A DNA stretch of 64,000 nt from Neurospora tetrasperma FGSC 2508 (Eukaryota > Ascomycota > Sordariomycetes > Sordariales > Sordariaceae), in assembly GCF_000213175.1 (NCBI RefSeq), contig NW_009799179.1, forward strand, positions 5,987,658 to 6,051,657, written 5' to 3'. This document shows positions 20,749 to 36,100 of the stretch, in pieces (within the stretch, counting starts at the first letter, position 1; the number at the start of each line of letters is the position of its first letter). A program made the translations under genes and the position numbers. The notes below the pieces were generated by a model. The model was not told where the DNA came from. It made no database searches and was given only the letters and a program-made list of their open reading frames with translations.

Positions 20749-23700
20749 AATAGTAGCTACAACCTTAATTACTTAACCTAAACTATACTATACTATTATC
20801 GTCGACCGGCCTTCTAAGAAGGTTCTCAGCCCTAGTTAATATCGTAAAAAACAATATAAAATCGCTTCTCTCTTCTAACGAAGATAGGAAGCATCTAGAA
20901 GTACGTAAGACGAATTTAGGTACTCTTACAATTTTAAAAACTACCTTTCCAATTCGAAAGAGCGTTCTATTTATTTAATAAACGCGATTTACCCCCTTCC
21001 TCTTCGCAACGAACTTAAGTAACTACGAAGGATCCCCAACAATATAACGAACTTAAGTAATTGCAAAATTAATAATCTATACTCCTTCACCCCTATATAA
21101 CGAACTTAGGTAACTATATATCACTATTTAAATCCCAACGGTCGCAAAACTTCTAAACGCTAAAAGTTTCCCCTATTACTGAATTTAGGTACGTAATAAT
21201 ATCCGCTCCTATCTAATTCCCAATTATGCACCTTTGATACTTTTAATACTAATCGTTACTGTAAAATATACCTAAATTCGTACTTATTCAATATACTTTA
21301 AATATATTAAGAGTCCTTTGCTATATTTAATTTATTCGTCGAATCCGACGACCCTATACTGGGCCTTCGGAATATCCTTCTTACCTTAAAAGTCGGTTCG
21401 AACCCTTTAAATACCTAGAAACGACTATACCATTATAATAGCTTAATAGATATATTAAATATTTAAAACGAGTATATTCGTAATATAAATACCGATATTG
21501 AGTATATCGAAAGTAAAACTAACCTCTACTATCCTAATTACAATAAATTGTATATAATAGAGCCCTAGGGTAAACTACTATTAACGTAAATTCATACCCC
21601 GCCCGTTACAAATCCCTGTTGTAAAATTAAATACCCCTCTATAAATTATCTATACTATACAATATTAAAGGTTGAAAATACCGAACCGCAATCAAAGGCG
21701 GATTGCGAACCTAGAACTAAAAATCTACTTTATAATAACCTAAATAAAACTTTTCCAATAAAACTAGCTAAATTTAGTAATAATAAGGAGTCGGTTAAAT
21801 ACTTTGATATTAAATTTAATAAATAAATCGATACGCTATTTAATCAAATTATTGTATAATTAATCAATTTTTAAAATTGGTTAGATAAGGATCGTAAGAG
21901 AATTAATAGTCTATTCGCTAATTAAACTACCAAAATTAGTAATAAATTCGTCGGGCAATCGATGAATATTAAAAAAATAATTAATAAATTAAATAAATAA
22001 AAGGAAAGAGTATTAATATTATAGCGACGCAATATTAGTAACAATTTCTAAATAGTATTAAATAAATAAATTAATATTTAGAAAAAGTATTTTGAAATTA
22101 TATTAAATAATACTAATAAAAAATTAGCCAACTAGTAAAAGGAAATAATTAAAATTATTATAGAAAATATTACCAAATAAATTAACGATGTACGCTCGGA
22201 AGTAACGAAGGAAATCCGCAAAGAGGTATTAAAGGGATTATTTAATAATCCTTATACCCTTCTAAACCCTATTCGGATCTAGCCTAAGGATAATAAGGGT
22301 TCTTCCGCGCCAACTAAACTATTATCTAAGCTACTAATTAGAATATCTACTAATAAGGCAAATAATATATTTAATACGCCCTTTAAAACTATAATATACA
22401 ATTATTTAGTTAAAATAACTATAAAAAATAAGCTATAAACCTTTTATAATTCTATAGAGAATATTCTAGAATATACTTCTTACGTAAAAACATTATCTCC
22501 CACCAACCCTTTTTAAGAGTACGCCTCTTTTATTAAAGGTAATTAAAGTATTAATAAAATAATTAAACTAAAAATAATCACTACGCCACTAGAGCTAAGA
22601 GCAGCTATTAATATAACCCGCACTTAATCCGTACCCCCTCAAATTATTAACCTATTAACTATAGCTCAGCTTAAAGAAGCTTTAGTACTAGCCCCTATGA
22701 AAATTAGATATTATATTAATTTTGAAGACTTAACGTTAACCCTAATATTCTATTTACTAGCTCCCCTACTAAACCTATTATTATTACTAATAATATTCCT
22801 ACAAAGTAAATATTAAGCGATAATAATAATAGCCTACCTTGTCCCGGAGGAGGAGGAGGAGGTTCGCTAAATTCTCCGTCTATTAAAGGAAATAACAGAA
22901 GTAATAACCCTTATACTCCCAACAATAAAGGTCGTAACCTATATTGTACAATAGGCGGAGGTAGTAGTAATAATTCCCTAGTAAGAAGAAGCGGAAGAAA
23001 AAATCAAAACCTTAATAATTAGCGTTGCACTTATAATTACTTTAATAATAATAATAATAAAGACTTTAAAAAGGTTAAGCGCAAAAATATTAGAGCCTTT
23101 AATTCCAATAGAAATAATCCTAAGGATTAAGGTATTATAACGGACGGAAAGTACACTTTATATATAAATATTTATACCTTTCGCAAATAAGTATTATTAT
23201 TCATTTCGAACTTTTACTAGTGTTAAATTAATAGTAAAATAAATAGACAATTTACCTAACTATTTTATACTTATCTAACTGGCATAGCCCGAATCTAATA
23301 GACTATAGAAATTAATAATAATACTAAAATAAAGTAGAAAGATAAAATTATATACAAATTACTTAACTAATTCGTTAACCAATTTACTCCCAATTCAATT
23401 ACAACTACTTCAAAATTCATAAGAGGGCGTTTCTATTTAAGAGATATTGCTGAAAATAAAAGGGCCTTCATTTAATTTATTTAAGAATAGATACACTATA
23501 CTAAAGTAATAAGTACGCTTACTAAGGATAATAAAAATTAGTATAACGTAATAATACAAATTTAATCTAATATAGATCTTCGTATTAAACAATTTTTAAA
23601 AGCCCCTACAAACAAAGACTTATTCGCTAACTATATATAACTCATTGCCAAATTTAGAGCTATACTTCTTGCAACCACTAAATTCAATCTTAATAACCAG

Positions 23701-24686
23701 TCTTAATTTAACTCCAACGCTACCCAAAATTTTAAATCCTAATTAGGATACAACCAAAACTGAAATTACAACCAAAACTGTAACCAAAATCGCAATCGGA
23801 ACTGTGATCGAAATTAAAACCACAATCGAAACCGCAACCGAAGTTACGAATATAATTACTACTATAAATAGAATTATAACCGCAACCGTAAAAGCCGCGA
23901 CTAAAGCCATAATCAAACCTGCAATTGCAACCGAAATTTAAACCACAACCGAAAGGCGTACGAAAAAACCTATTATGTTAAAGAATCTATTTCTATAAAT
24001 AATTCAAACTTTAAAATATTTAATAACGTAGGAGTATATTTAATTTTAGATTCTACTACTAAACATTATAAATATTTAAAATATTTTAAAACTAAGGATT
24101 AGAAGAAGTAATATAAGGCCCGTTATAAATCGCCTCCAATTTCTAAGGTAGAAAAATTTAAAACCCTATCTCTATTAACATTTAAATAACGTACGTATAA
24201 TTATTGTAAGAAACGCTACACTTCGTGCAATGTATTATTCCAATACCTAAAAGTATATTAGCTAGCTAAGGAAGGACGACTATAGGGAGAAGCACTAACT
24301 CTTATTCCCCGCCTCACTCCTAATCCTATTAAAACTATAGCCTTAATTAAAATTCAAAAGGCTAATCGTATAACTACTACAATGGACATTAATAATAGCC
24401 CTATCTCCAATTATACTTATATATATATTAATACTAGCTTATTACCTAATAATAATATAATAGAGGTATATATAGATCCAGGCACTGGCAAGACCCTAAT
24501 CGGCAAATATTTTCTCTAAAAACTAGAATATACCATTAAATCTCAATAGGCAAAAGTAAAAAAGGTAGGCGGAAGGTCAATTAATATCTCAAAATAAGCT
24601 ACTTTCAAAATCTACCTCGAAGGATATAATAAAGACAGAAACCCTACTTTAATAAAATTTACGAAGGGCGTATAGGTAATAAATAA

Positions 24687-27600
24687 GAGACTCCCTCGGC
24701 ACGCAGTGTCATTTTCCTCCCTGCGCAGTGTACACTGCGTATGTAGGAGTCTATATACGTTATCTCTACACACGCAGTGCCATAGTTATCCTTAACCCTG
24801 CTCTCTCTACCTCTACTATTAGTAGGTATATCTAGATAATTATTGGTATTGAGGGGGAAGTCCAGCTACCTTTAATTTATTCTAGTATATCTATCTACCT
24901 CTATCTAATATATATATTATCTACTCTTCCAACTTCTTCCATAAGGGTTTAATAGTCCTACCGCTTCTAGTTATAGTTTAAGGTTCTAATGAACGTTTTA
25001 TAGTACGTTTCTTGCGGGGAGGTTGTTCGTTAGAGCTTAATAAAGTAAGCGGGTCGCTTGAGGGTGCAATAACCTAGACTTGAGGGTTGAACTTATTGTT
25101 AGAAGTAAAAGGATTTAATAATAAGGGTAATCCTAGTGTGTGTACCTTAATAGTAGAGCCTACAGTAGAAGTTTGATTAGAATTCTTATTACCTGTACTA
25201 ACTTTATTAACCGTTTTAAATTAGGATTACCGCCGGCGGAGCGATAGTTTTAGTATCTGACTATTCTTTACCCTCTTCTTTGCTCCCTTTTTTCTTCCCT
25301 TCCCCCTCCCTTTCCCTTTCGTAGTATTAGGGACTTGTTGGTTGTACGGTAGCTCTACTATACTATTCTTTGGCTGTCCCCTTGTCCTATCGGTAATCTT
25401 AGGGTCCTTGATATGTAAATAAGGGTTACGTTCACTCTAAGACTAAAATATTAGTAATTAAAGAGAGTAGAAGTAAAGAAGATAATATGTACTAGTAGTA
25501 TTCGGATATAATAGTAGTAGTAAATATCCTAACAGCTAAGCTAGCTTTTAATTATAAGCTTTATTAAAATCTTATAGTAATACGGTATATTATATTACTT
25601 TTGAATAGTATAGTTATACTCCCCCAGATCTCGTGCTGGCTTTTTATTTGAAGGTATTGCGGATTGAGCAATACGTAATTGATTACGAATGAGACTAAGG
25701 CCGCGATAGGTAATTCGCTGGGGTAAGTCTCTTAGTACCTCTATCCCTAGTCCAGTGAATTCGCTTCGTATTTTGATATCCTAATTAGTAATCTCATTAA
25801 CGTACTAGTTACGTTCCCTCTTAATTATAGTATAGATAGAATTATAGAGAATAAATAAATTACTTTTACTGCTTACAAAATACCCTTTAATACGGTAATT
25901 AATTAATTTGTTAAGGGAAGTAACTATTAAACCGAAATTGTAATATTGGGATATATAATAGCGAACCTACTAATACCGGTATAGTATATATATTTCCTAT
26001 AAGTATAATAATATCTTCTATTGATTAGCAAAGTCGTTGATCAACTACTGCTATTGCTGTACAAATATAGTTTTATTAGTAGTAAAGATAATAGTCTTCT
26101 AAAGTTTAAAGAGACTACGATAAGTATATCTACTAGCCTTCTATGATTGTGATTGTAACTATGAATTTGCTATTCATAAGATTGCCTTATTGTTTTGGCT
26201 AAAACGAACGGACTCTCGCTTGTCCTCGCTGCTAGAGTTCTCCTCACCGTTAGTTCGCTTCTATTCCTTCTTTGCCTGTAAAAGAATATTGCGGTTGATA
26301 TAAAAGATATAGATTTATTGTTGTATATTTGGGAATACTATTGTAATAGCTGTCTTTATTTGGTTGTTAAAGTCTGTAATGATAACCTTTGGTTTAGATG
26401 CTCTAGCTTTGATACGTAGCTTCTTAAACGTACCTATTAATTAGGTAAAGCTATTAACCCTCCTGTTATTAATTAGATTAAAAGTAGTAGAGTAAATAGA
26501 GTTAGTATTAATTATACTAGTAATAACCGTTAATAGATAGCTATAGCGGTTAGTTTTATAGGTATTGTTAATACCCAAATACTTAGGGAACTTCTACAAC
26601 TATAAGAGAGAGTAGGTAAGAGACTATATAATATAGAATAGACGGTTTAGATTATTTTTAGCCTATTTAATAATGTAAGGGACTCTATAGTTATCGAAGA
26701 GCTTGATAAGCGTTGCTGTATCTTGAGAATTCTACCGCTGCTTCTTTTTAAGAAGTTGGCGCTAATTATTAATGTCCTTGAGTATATATGTAGTAGTTTT
26801 AAACTCTCTTTTAATAATAGTTAGAATATCCTTCGGCCTAATACCGGGTTGATGAGATAAGGTAATAACTCTTTTGAATACTTTATCCGTTCGTTTGCGG
26901 TATTAGGGATGGGTAGAGATATATATTAATAGTAAATAGTTGTGCGTTTAGTGGGTTAAGTCGGTAGAAGGTCGATAAATCTATTTTTAATTATTCTCTT
27001 TAAGAGTAATTACTATACTTATTTATTAATAGCTATACTTCCTATTCTTCGTCTTCTTGAGTTTAGTAGTAGAACGCTTCGGTTGGTTATATCGGTTACA
27101 AATTAACCGGTAGTACGTTGGCTTGCCTTGCCAATAATTTGCTACTTGGCTGCGTATAAAGGCTATGCTATAGTCCTTCCCCCAATTATTAAGTACTTTT
27201 TGTACTTCCTTTGTAAACGCTAGTAGTTGGGGTGTGATTTCCTTAGTTGTTGGATTGGGTATATCGTATTTAGATTTAGAGTTAAAGTTAATAGAATTTT
27301 CGCTAGAACCCTTATTGGGAATACTAGTAGAAGTTAGCGGAGGAGTAGTAACGGGAGCGGGAGATGTAGGAGTAAGTTTATCCGAGTTTGAGGTATAGTA
27401 GGAGTTAGAATTGCTACTGATTTCGATGGTAGTCGATATGCTATATAAAGACAACGTTAATATATGAATAGAGTACATTGCGAGGAGTATACTGACGTTG
27501 GAATCGTCTTAATACGACTGGTTTTCGTAGCATTATAGTGGTTGAGTAATTGGGTTTAAATAGAGTTGCTAATTTTAACGTTCTTGTTAATTGCAGAAAA

Positions 27601-27788
27601 TGCCGCACATTACAACTCTTGCGATGGCTGTACGCTCAAATCACTAAGTTCAACGTGTCCAGTTTGGTTTTATTAGGGTTAGGGATAACTATGGTACTGC
27701 GTATGTAGGGATGGCTGACCTGAGACTCCTATATATGCAGTGTACACTGCGCAGGTAGGAAAGTGACACTGCGTGCCGAGGGAGTCTC
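24687..27788 (-). mobile_element. 3.1-kb MULE of a second family, inside Ty3 C
   Basis: Tips GAGACTCCCTCGGCACGCAG face inward on both sides and are flanked by the exact 8-bp duplication ATAAATAA (24679-24686, 27789-27796). TIRs of roughly 100 bp carry repeated GCAGTGT motifs, and TTAGGGTTAGGG occurs in the right subterminal region (about 27673-27685). The transposase lies on the minus strand. The element is less RIP-altered than the Ty3 around it (many CA/TG remain, long open stretch at 27026-27478), so it arrived later. The MITE at 4651-5130 belongs to the same family. Confidence 0.92.
24950..27478 (-). pseudogene. MULE transposase (second family)
   Basis: The first 150 codons (27478-27029) are open. 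After a Ser/Thr/Pro-rich leader comes a FAR1-type DNA-binding region: FTKEVQKVLNNWGKDYSIAF, then NYWQGKPTYYRLICNRYNQP with the Cys of the zinc cluster and a KLKKTKNRK basic run. Later parts are interrupted by stops. The C-terminal portion near 25440-25370 (YLHIKDPKITDRTRGQPKNS) is the usual basic end of fungal MULE proteins (a DP....RGRPK-type motif). The start ATG at 27478 is the first in frame and precedes the leader. The protein is not functional as it stands; family call is firm, catalytic residues were not placed. Confidence 0.8.
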
Positions 27789-30559
27789 ATAAATAAATTA
27801 GAATTAAATATTCTATTTAATAACGATTTATTATATTTATACAGTACTAATACAAATTATAAATTAAAAACTATTACTTTCTAAAACCTTAATAATTTCT
27901 AAATCGATTTTATTACCCAAGCCAACTCTAAGCTATACCTCTAAAAGCTTACTACCATTAAAAAGACTACGATTCTATTAAGCCAATCTAAATATATTCC
28001 AATCTAATATAAACCCCTCTCTAAAGATAGGAACTTTATATTAAACTCGAAGTATATTGCTATAACCGATGTAGTAGTAGATATTAAATTCCTTATAATA
28101 ATATTTGTAAATAATACTACTAATAGAGTATTAATTATTCCAAAGAAGTTTCACGTCGGTAATATTACTGAAGCTACTAATGATAGATATTTAGCCCTTC
28201 TAGAAGGAATAATCGCCGATTTAGTAATTATAATATAATTAAAGACTTCGTTCAATTATAAATTCAAAATCCCAATTATTAGAACGTTTAATATAATAGA
28301 AGATATATAGTATAGAATCGAACTCCCGCTACCAAGCGTTAAAAACCCTCCAAACAAATGTAATTGTATTAATAATATATTGAACGAGGAATTTCTGGTA
28401 GAATTTACTACAAAATTTAAGGAGGAGGACGTAGCGTTCGCGGTTACCGAATTCGAAGACGGCACAAATTATACAATTATATTACTACTAAAAGTAAATA
28501 TAAAAAAACATTTAACATTCGGCCTTAAAACGTTTAACAATTTACCTAAAAAAATAACCGACCGAAATATCCACATTTATACCTAAGACTCCGGCTTAGT
28601 AAAAAAAATTAGGGAAATTATTAATAAATATCTAACTTTATAGGAAGAAGGAGGCATTATTTTAATAAAAGAAAAAGATATAATATATATACCCTTAATA
28701 GAAGGTTAGTAAAATTAGCGTATTAAAGCGCACTCTTACCCACTAAGTAGGAAAGATTGTGAAATTTTAAACCAAATTTTCGGCTCCCTCTATAAATAGG
28801 GTAAAATAAATTGGGTTAATCGAACAATACTTTTTGCCTACCCAATCTCTATAATTTAACGCACCGTTAAAGGGTAGTAAAAAGGTCGTATTATAATAGA
28901 CCTCCGAATATTCAATAAAGTAATAATTTCTAATAATTACCCCTTACCCCTCTAGTCCGAGGTAATTACGTCTCTTAGAGGGAAAAACTTTATTACTATT
29001 ATTAATACAACAGTTTTCTTCTATTAATTTAGCGTTTAACTATAGTACCATAATCGGTTCATACTAATTAACCTATAAGGACTAAAATAGCCTAACGTTA
29101 CTCTAATAAATTACTAAAATTCTCTAACCTACGTCTAAAGGTTTATAGACTAATTATTAATAGCCTTCTCTACGTTTTATCGCGCCTTTATTAATAATAT
29201 TATTATTTGCTCTAATATAGTAAAAGAGCACCTAGAGTATCTTAAATAAATATTCGGCCTATTTGCATTAAGAAATATTATATTATCCCCGAAGAAGTCT
29301 TTTATTATTTACCTTAATATAGAATTATTTAACTTTAAAGTAAATATACTCAAACTATTAACTATTAATGAAAGAATAGCTACATTCCGAAATTTAAAAT
29401 TTCCCAACACCTTAAAATCACTAAAGAAATATATAAACTTATTAAAATTCATCCAACACCTTATTTTATATTACGCCAAACTTATCGAACTACTATAAAA
29501 GAAGAAGGTTATACTTCCAACTAAAGGTTGAAAATTAGGAATATTAGTAGCGGGAAATCCAGCTAAACGAGCTAATTACTACGCTAAAACTACTTACATA
29601 CCTACAAAAAATAAGAAATAGGTATTTAAAGAGGTTCAAAAAACTATTTATAATAATATAAAACTATATTATCTAGATCCCGCTAAATAAACCTTTCTAT
29701 AAATTAACGGATCCCTAAAGAGAGGATATAGTGTAATATTATACTATTTGAAGGAAGGATACTAATAAATATTAAAGGCTACAATTCTAGTGAATTAAAT
29801 CCTTCTTATTATATTCTTTAATAAAATACTTAATAAGGCTAAAATACGCTACAACCCCTCGGAAATAGAGGTAGTATACCTAATTTAAATAGTTGAATAA
29901 TTCTGTACTTTTATTTACTCCTATAATTTCCCTATTATTATACTTACCGACTATATAATTACTAAGAGTATCTACAAATAGACTATTCTTAATACCTCCT
30001 CTATAAATCGAAGTAATTAGAGATTAATTAATACTTCTATTTACCTCTCCCAATACAACCTAAAAATTTACTATATTGTAAGTAAATTAAACTTCGTACT
30101 AAATATTTTAAATCGTTTACTAGTTAAAGGAAATAAGGATCGAAAGTCGGATAAAATACTAATACTAGACTAAATTTAATTTGTAAAGGTAGAAGCGTAA
30201 ATAGATCCTACTATTAAATATAGCCTAAAGGATAAATATAAATCGGACACTAAATTTAGGCCAATTATAACCGAACTCCGGAACTACCCAAGTACTACCG
30301 AGGTTAATAGCGTTATTAAAACGCCTATGCCCTTACGAGAGAGCGATGTCCGGGGCCCAAAAGTGTTATGGCTGTCGAAGACCCCACACTAGAGGTCGTA
30401 GTACTATAGGCCCCACATCGTCGCGAGGAAGGCGCGGCGGTTCTGTCTATAATAGGCCAGAATGTAGAAAATTACCCGTTTTAGTACGGCTTAGCAGTCC
30501 TAAATAGGCAACTCTTAGCGCCAAACAGGATACGGTTTCGATAGTATATACAAATAGTA

Positions 30560-33165
30560 CTATATTTAATATACTCAGACAGCTATATCTCTACGTTAAT
30601 TGTATATATTAATTTATAAAAAATATTGTACGATAGAGCTTAATTGATTATATCTCCTATATTATTTTTATTAAGATATAGCGTGAAATGTAGCGTTGCG
30701 TAGTATTATAAATGAAATTTTAATAAATAGTCGCGCAGCCGTTTTATAACTTTGTATACGATTGTGGCGCGGGTTCCCGGCTGTCTGGTAGCCCGACCGT
30801 CTAGTACTCAGTCCCGCTAAGCTTACTACTCCTAGCAATTCTGCTACTCCCGGCAAATTAGTATACCGGTACTACTATTATTTATATTATTACTAAATCT
30901 ACTACTTTTAATTAATAATACTCTTTTATTAATATTAATATACTTTTATCGCTATAACTATTGTATAATACTAGGAATTATTTAGAATTGTTAATATTTA
31001 TTAATATTAAACCTTTAAACGATTGCACAGCCGTTTATACGATTTTCGGTAAAGTATATTTAATTACGTATTACTATTTCCTCGTTTACGGGCCCTACTA
31101 AAGAAGGTATAATACTACTACTAACGACCGCTATTCTAAATTATCCTACTACCTTCTATTTCTTAATATTAATAAATTAGTTACAATACTATTTACTCGT
31201 TGTTAACCCTACTATAAACCCGACCGTTAATTAGACCGACGGAAATTTCTAGTACTTATTGATTCCCTCCTAGAAGGGTATAAGAAGCTAGCTCCCCCCG
31301 CCTCTCTCGATTATCGAATTCTCTCCTCTTTAATATACTCAATACCTTATATTTAAAATCAACCTTAATACTTAATATTAAATATCCTTCAATTTTAATA
31401 CTATCCTACAATAGTTTGGGCTTAACTATTTACCTATTAATAACGTTACTTCCTAAAGTAGTTATTCGCTACCAAAACCAAACGCTATACGAACGGTTTG
31501 AAACCGGGTTAGTTTACTTCCTTATATCTCCCCTTCTCCCCCCTCCCCTCCTCCTTTCTACTGTTAATATTACTACTATAAATACGCGTCTCGGTATCTT
31601 TTATTGCCCGGGGCAAAATATATCGGTTATTTAGCCAGCTAGTAGTGAGTCCCCCTCCCTCTTCTACTTATTTAACTATTTATTAATATTTAGCTTATAT
31701 AGATTTGCCCGCCTTCTTAATCTCCTTAATACAATACCCTTATATATTATTACTACCTAATATCGATATCCGATATTGCTACCATCCTATATTACCCTAC
31801 GGGGTACCTTATTAGCAGTACGTAGGCTATTAGGGCGAAATTAGAAGGGTGAAGTAATTAATTTTATTTACTTACCCTTCCAGGTTTAAAAATATTATTA
31901 TAGACTCTGGGAAATAAATTATTAATATAAATTAGAATAATAACTCTAAGAATAATTGGGGCTAGAGTAATAAGATTAATAACTCCTATTAATCCTTCAA
32001 TTAGTTAATTATTTAAATAATTTGTTTTTCAATTATTTAATTAATCTATTATCTAATTAATTAATTATCCTGTTAAATAATTTAAATATTTCATTATTTA
32101 CTTATTTACTTAATTAATTTAATATTTATTTAAGATAGAATTCAATCCTAGTTAAAAGCCGCCTCCCGGCAATTAAGAGTAGAATTAAATTCGCTAGTAT
32201 ATTAATTACAGTAAGAAGAAGCTAGTATTAGTATTTATTAGTAAGAATAATCCTAACCTCATTATAATTATTTATAACATTTACCGCAATAAACGTACTC
32301 TAATAAATTATCTTTTCCCTTTATTATTATTATTATCTAATTTATTATTTCCCTTCCTATTAGCCAACTAGTTAACCAGTGTCGTTTACTTAATAGTAAA
32401 TCCTTTAAAATGCGTAAATCCTACTATAAACCTAATATACTATATCGTTTTACTACCTGCGGGTGAATAGGATACCTACTTGTAGGTAATATTATAATCC
32501 GAACCGCGGGGGGTTGCAGGTGCGATTTAGATAATATTAGTTAACTATTTAGTAATAGGCTATATTTTAAACAATTAACCTTCTACCCCTTTAAAATCGA
32601 TCTTAATAACGTCGAATAGTATCGAACTTACAATTTACCGCTAATCCCAATACTTCCGGCGTTCTTAATACTTCTAGCAATCCTACTATCCCCAATCCCT
32701 CTATTAGTAATAAACGAAGTCCCGAAGCCGCTTTAATATTATTACTAGAAAATACCCGTACTTAACTTTATAATAGGAGACCTATATTATTAGAAGTTAT
32801 AAAGTATTTTAATAATACCCCCCGGTAATAAGTCTTCAAAAATCTACCCCTTTAGCAAATTTAGTAACCTAAACTTTAATAACCTATATAGCTTTAATAA
32901 TTATAATTACAACCCCCGGTATTTCAATATCTAAATCCCCGTTAATATCTTAATAACAAGGATATTCATATTTCTATATAAGAGTTATTCGATTTTGAAC
33001 AGTAATAATAATAATAGTAAGGGGAATTCGGACTTTATATAGTTATACGTTAAAAGTTTGAAGCTAAATAACATTAATAATTATAATAGCCTTTTTAATT
33101 TCCCTAACCCCCCCAATTATAAATCTAATAACTTTAACGTTAATAGATAGTCTAACCCTAGCCGA
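30560..33165. other. Helentron 5' interior, no gene recognised
   Basis: AT-rich, strongly RIP-altered sequence. A protein-like plus-strand stretch around 31230-31630 has a 72-codon open segment, but I could not assign it. It may be untranslated leader, a captured fragment or N-terminal sequence of the Helentron protein. Confidence 0.4.
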
Positions 33166-33169
33166 CTTA

Positions 33170-36100
33170 GAGAGCTAGTCTAGAACGGCCTATTAATTAT
33201 TCGATTTTATCTTTGTAGCTTCTATAAGTTAATACTTAATCTACTACTACTAGTACCTCCCGTTTTAAAACTTATACTCCCTAATACTAATTTATTAAAT
33301 TCAAGGCTAGTTTTACTTAATAGGATACCTAATATAAAATAAGTAGGTTATATTTATAGGATAACGAAGAGATTATTCAAACCCGCTGGGAGAGAGACCG
33401 GATTTAATATAACTATTACTATTATAAGCGTAATCGAAAATAAAATATTATACCCACTCCCTCAATAACAATATTAATTACCCGGCAATATCCTAATTTA
33501 GAATCGAGTGTTAGCAAACTAGAACGATTTATATATTACCGCTATTATATTATACGGCCTATTATAAACTATAATCCAACTACTAGCTCCTATTAATTCT
33601 ATAATAGCAATAATCGATTTACTTACCCGAATTACTATATTATTCGAACTATTATAGACTACAACCCAATTACAGGCAACTATATTATATATAATAACAA
33701 TTAGCGATTTATTTATCCTAATTATCGCTTCTTTCGATATATTAGCGAATATAATCCCATTACCGGCAATTATATACTTTATTAATTATCTACGCAATAT
33801 AACTTTAATTCTTAATATAAAGTCTATTCTATTTATAATAGTATAGCCGACCGTTTCAATTATATAATTTATAATTTTTTAGAACGGGACTACTATTTAT
33901 TATACTTAGGAAGAGCTAGGGATTAAAATCGCCTGATTAATCCTAATCTCTCAACATAGTCTACCGATAATAACAATATTAATATTCAACCTAATAAAGA
34001 ATTACCCTACTTCTTCTACCTAATATATAAATTAATATAGCGCCCTATTAATAAAGATCCTATTATTAGATTTTACGTAGTATATATTCATACTAATCCT
34101 AATTACAATATCCGAAAAGAAAATAAAGTCTATTTCAATTATTACTAAGACTTTCAACGGATAAATTTCTTTAATAGATACAATATTAAACGCAATTATT
34201 ATAGATATTTTTAATAGATACGATATTAAACGCAATTATTATAGATAATATTAGGAATTATTATATAAAGACGAAGTAGACGACAATAATTACGATAATA
34301 ATCTTAATAACTTCTACTATTTCAACGATAATGATAATAACCTATTTCAAGTTAGACCCCGCCTTTAAATACGCAATCCTTTTAATAATTTAAACGCTAT
34401 ATTCGATATCGATAATTTTATATAAGACTATAGCCTTCTATAAACTCAGTCCTAGTCTTAGTCCTAATATTAACCCGAAATTTTATAGTAGAGACGAGGT
34501 CGGCTACGCGGTTTTAAACTACTATAGCTACCTCGGCCTCCCGGCGTTTAATTCCCGGGCTTACCCGGTATTGAATTTAAGTACAACCCCGTATTTAATA
34601 GCAATATAAATGCCCGGGCTATTATTAATACAGATTATTAATATATTCTTAATTATTAAACTATATTAAATACCGAGATTATAGAAAAATATTAGCGTTA
34701 TAAAGAAAATTAGTTCAATTTAAAGCTTATTAGAATTGGCGATTAGAATATTTGTAAGCGGTATTACTATATTAATATAGACTTCCGACCGGGCGAGCCT
34801 TTTAAATATACTACGGTTAACAATATAGACTTTAGTACTTTTAATCCTATAGAGGAAATACTTATTATACGAATCTATATTTATATTAGTAAGTTTCTTT
34901 TATTTCTATTGACGGTTTTATTAATATACTAATATTCTTATTAAATATTTATACTTTCGGCCGCTAGTAATAAAAGTATAGGGGTTATTATATTAACTTC
35001 CTTTGTAATATTTCTTATATTTGCTACCAACTACCTAGATTACCCGAAGAAATTAATATCGTTTTACTCCGGCTACGAAATACTTAAAACTACCCCAACC
35101 TCAATTATATATATAAAGAGTTCAAAGTCAACCAGTATAAAATTAATATTTAGCTTTAATTTTCAAAAGATTACTACCCTAGGTATTCAAATATCGATAT
35201 CGTATAAGAACGGTTTAATACCTTATTAGAAGATAGGAATATTATAAATTATATAATTAATATCCCGGTAGATAATATTATTATTAAGGATCTTAATATA
35301 TTATAAAAGGATAGATTCGAAGAAATCCTAAGAGAAGCTAATAAAATGGAAATTGGTGCAGCCCCTAATATACTAGGTAGTACTCTTAAGGATATCGACC
35401 AATTTAGAATATAACTTCGTAGGGACCAAATACTAGACCCTAACTTTCTACTAATTAAATTGATAAATATACTAGACAATTTACAACCCCTAAATTAAAT
35501 ACTACAATCTATAGGCCCGGAAGGACAATCTATAGGTTAGTAGGAGGAACCTATAGGTTAATAAAAAGAACCTATAGGCTAATAGGAAGAATATTTAAGT
35601 CCCGCTCCGCCTCTAACTTTAGAACCCCTAATTACCAACCCAGCTCCGGCTCCCCCGCCCAAACGTTACTATATTTAATAAGGCCCTCTTCGCAGCCAAC
35701 CGATCAACGAATTCCAGTACAATTAAGTATTATTATTTTAGGTATTTCCTAGTCTTTACCCCCGTAGCCAAACTGAATATTTCAACTCTCGTATAGGGAA
35801 AGTTAAATATAATATATATATCTAATATACTATAAAGTAATATAATAATTAATTTGCCCGGTACAAAGATTTCGATTCATTGTATTTAATTCCTTAATAC
35901 ATAGCTAGGTATATAGTAAAAGCGCCTTTTACATTCGAAATACTAGATTTAACCCCGAAGCTTTCGTTAATTAATAATAATTTGAAGAATATTTCAAAGC
36001 TTAGTTAGAAGAAGCTTAAAATCTTTTTAATTCGATTGTTCGATTTACTAATATAATTCGAGGTATACGGTCTTACTAGATTTAACAGTCCCGTCAATTA

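Noticed and set aside
24687-27788. hAT element, from the 8-bp duplication
   Set aside because: The N-terminal FAR1-like region and basic C-terminus fit a MULE; long inverted ends also favour MULE.
27841-28586. Short frames at 28256-28586 as independent genes
   Set aside because: They fall in the polyprotein region of Ty3 C and have no separate support.
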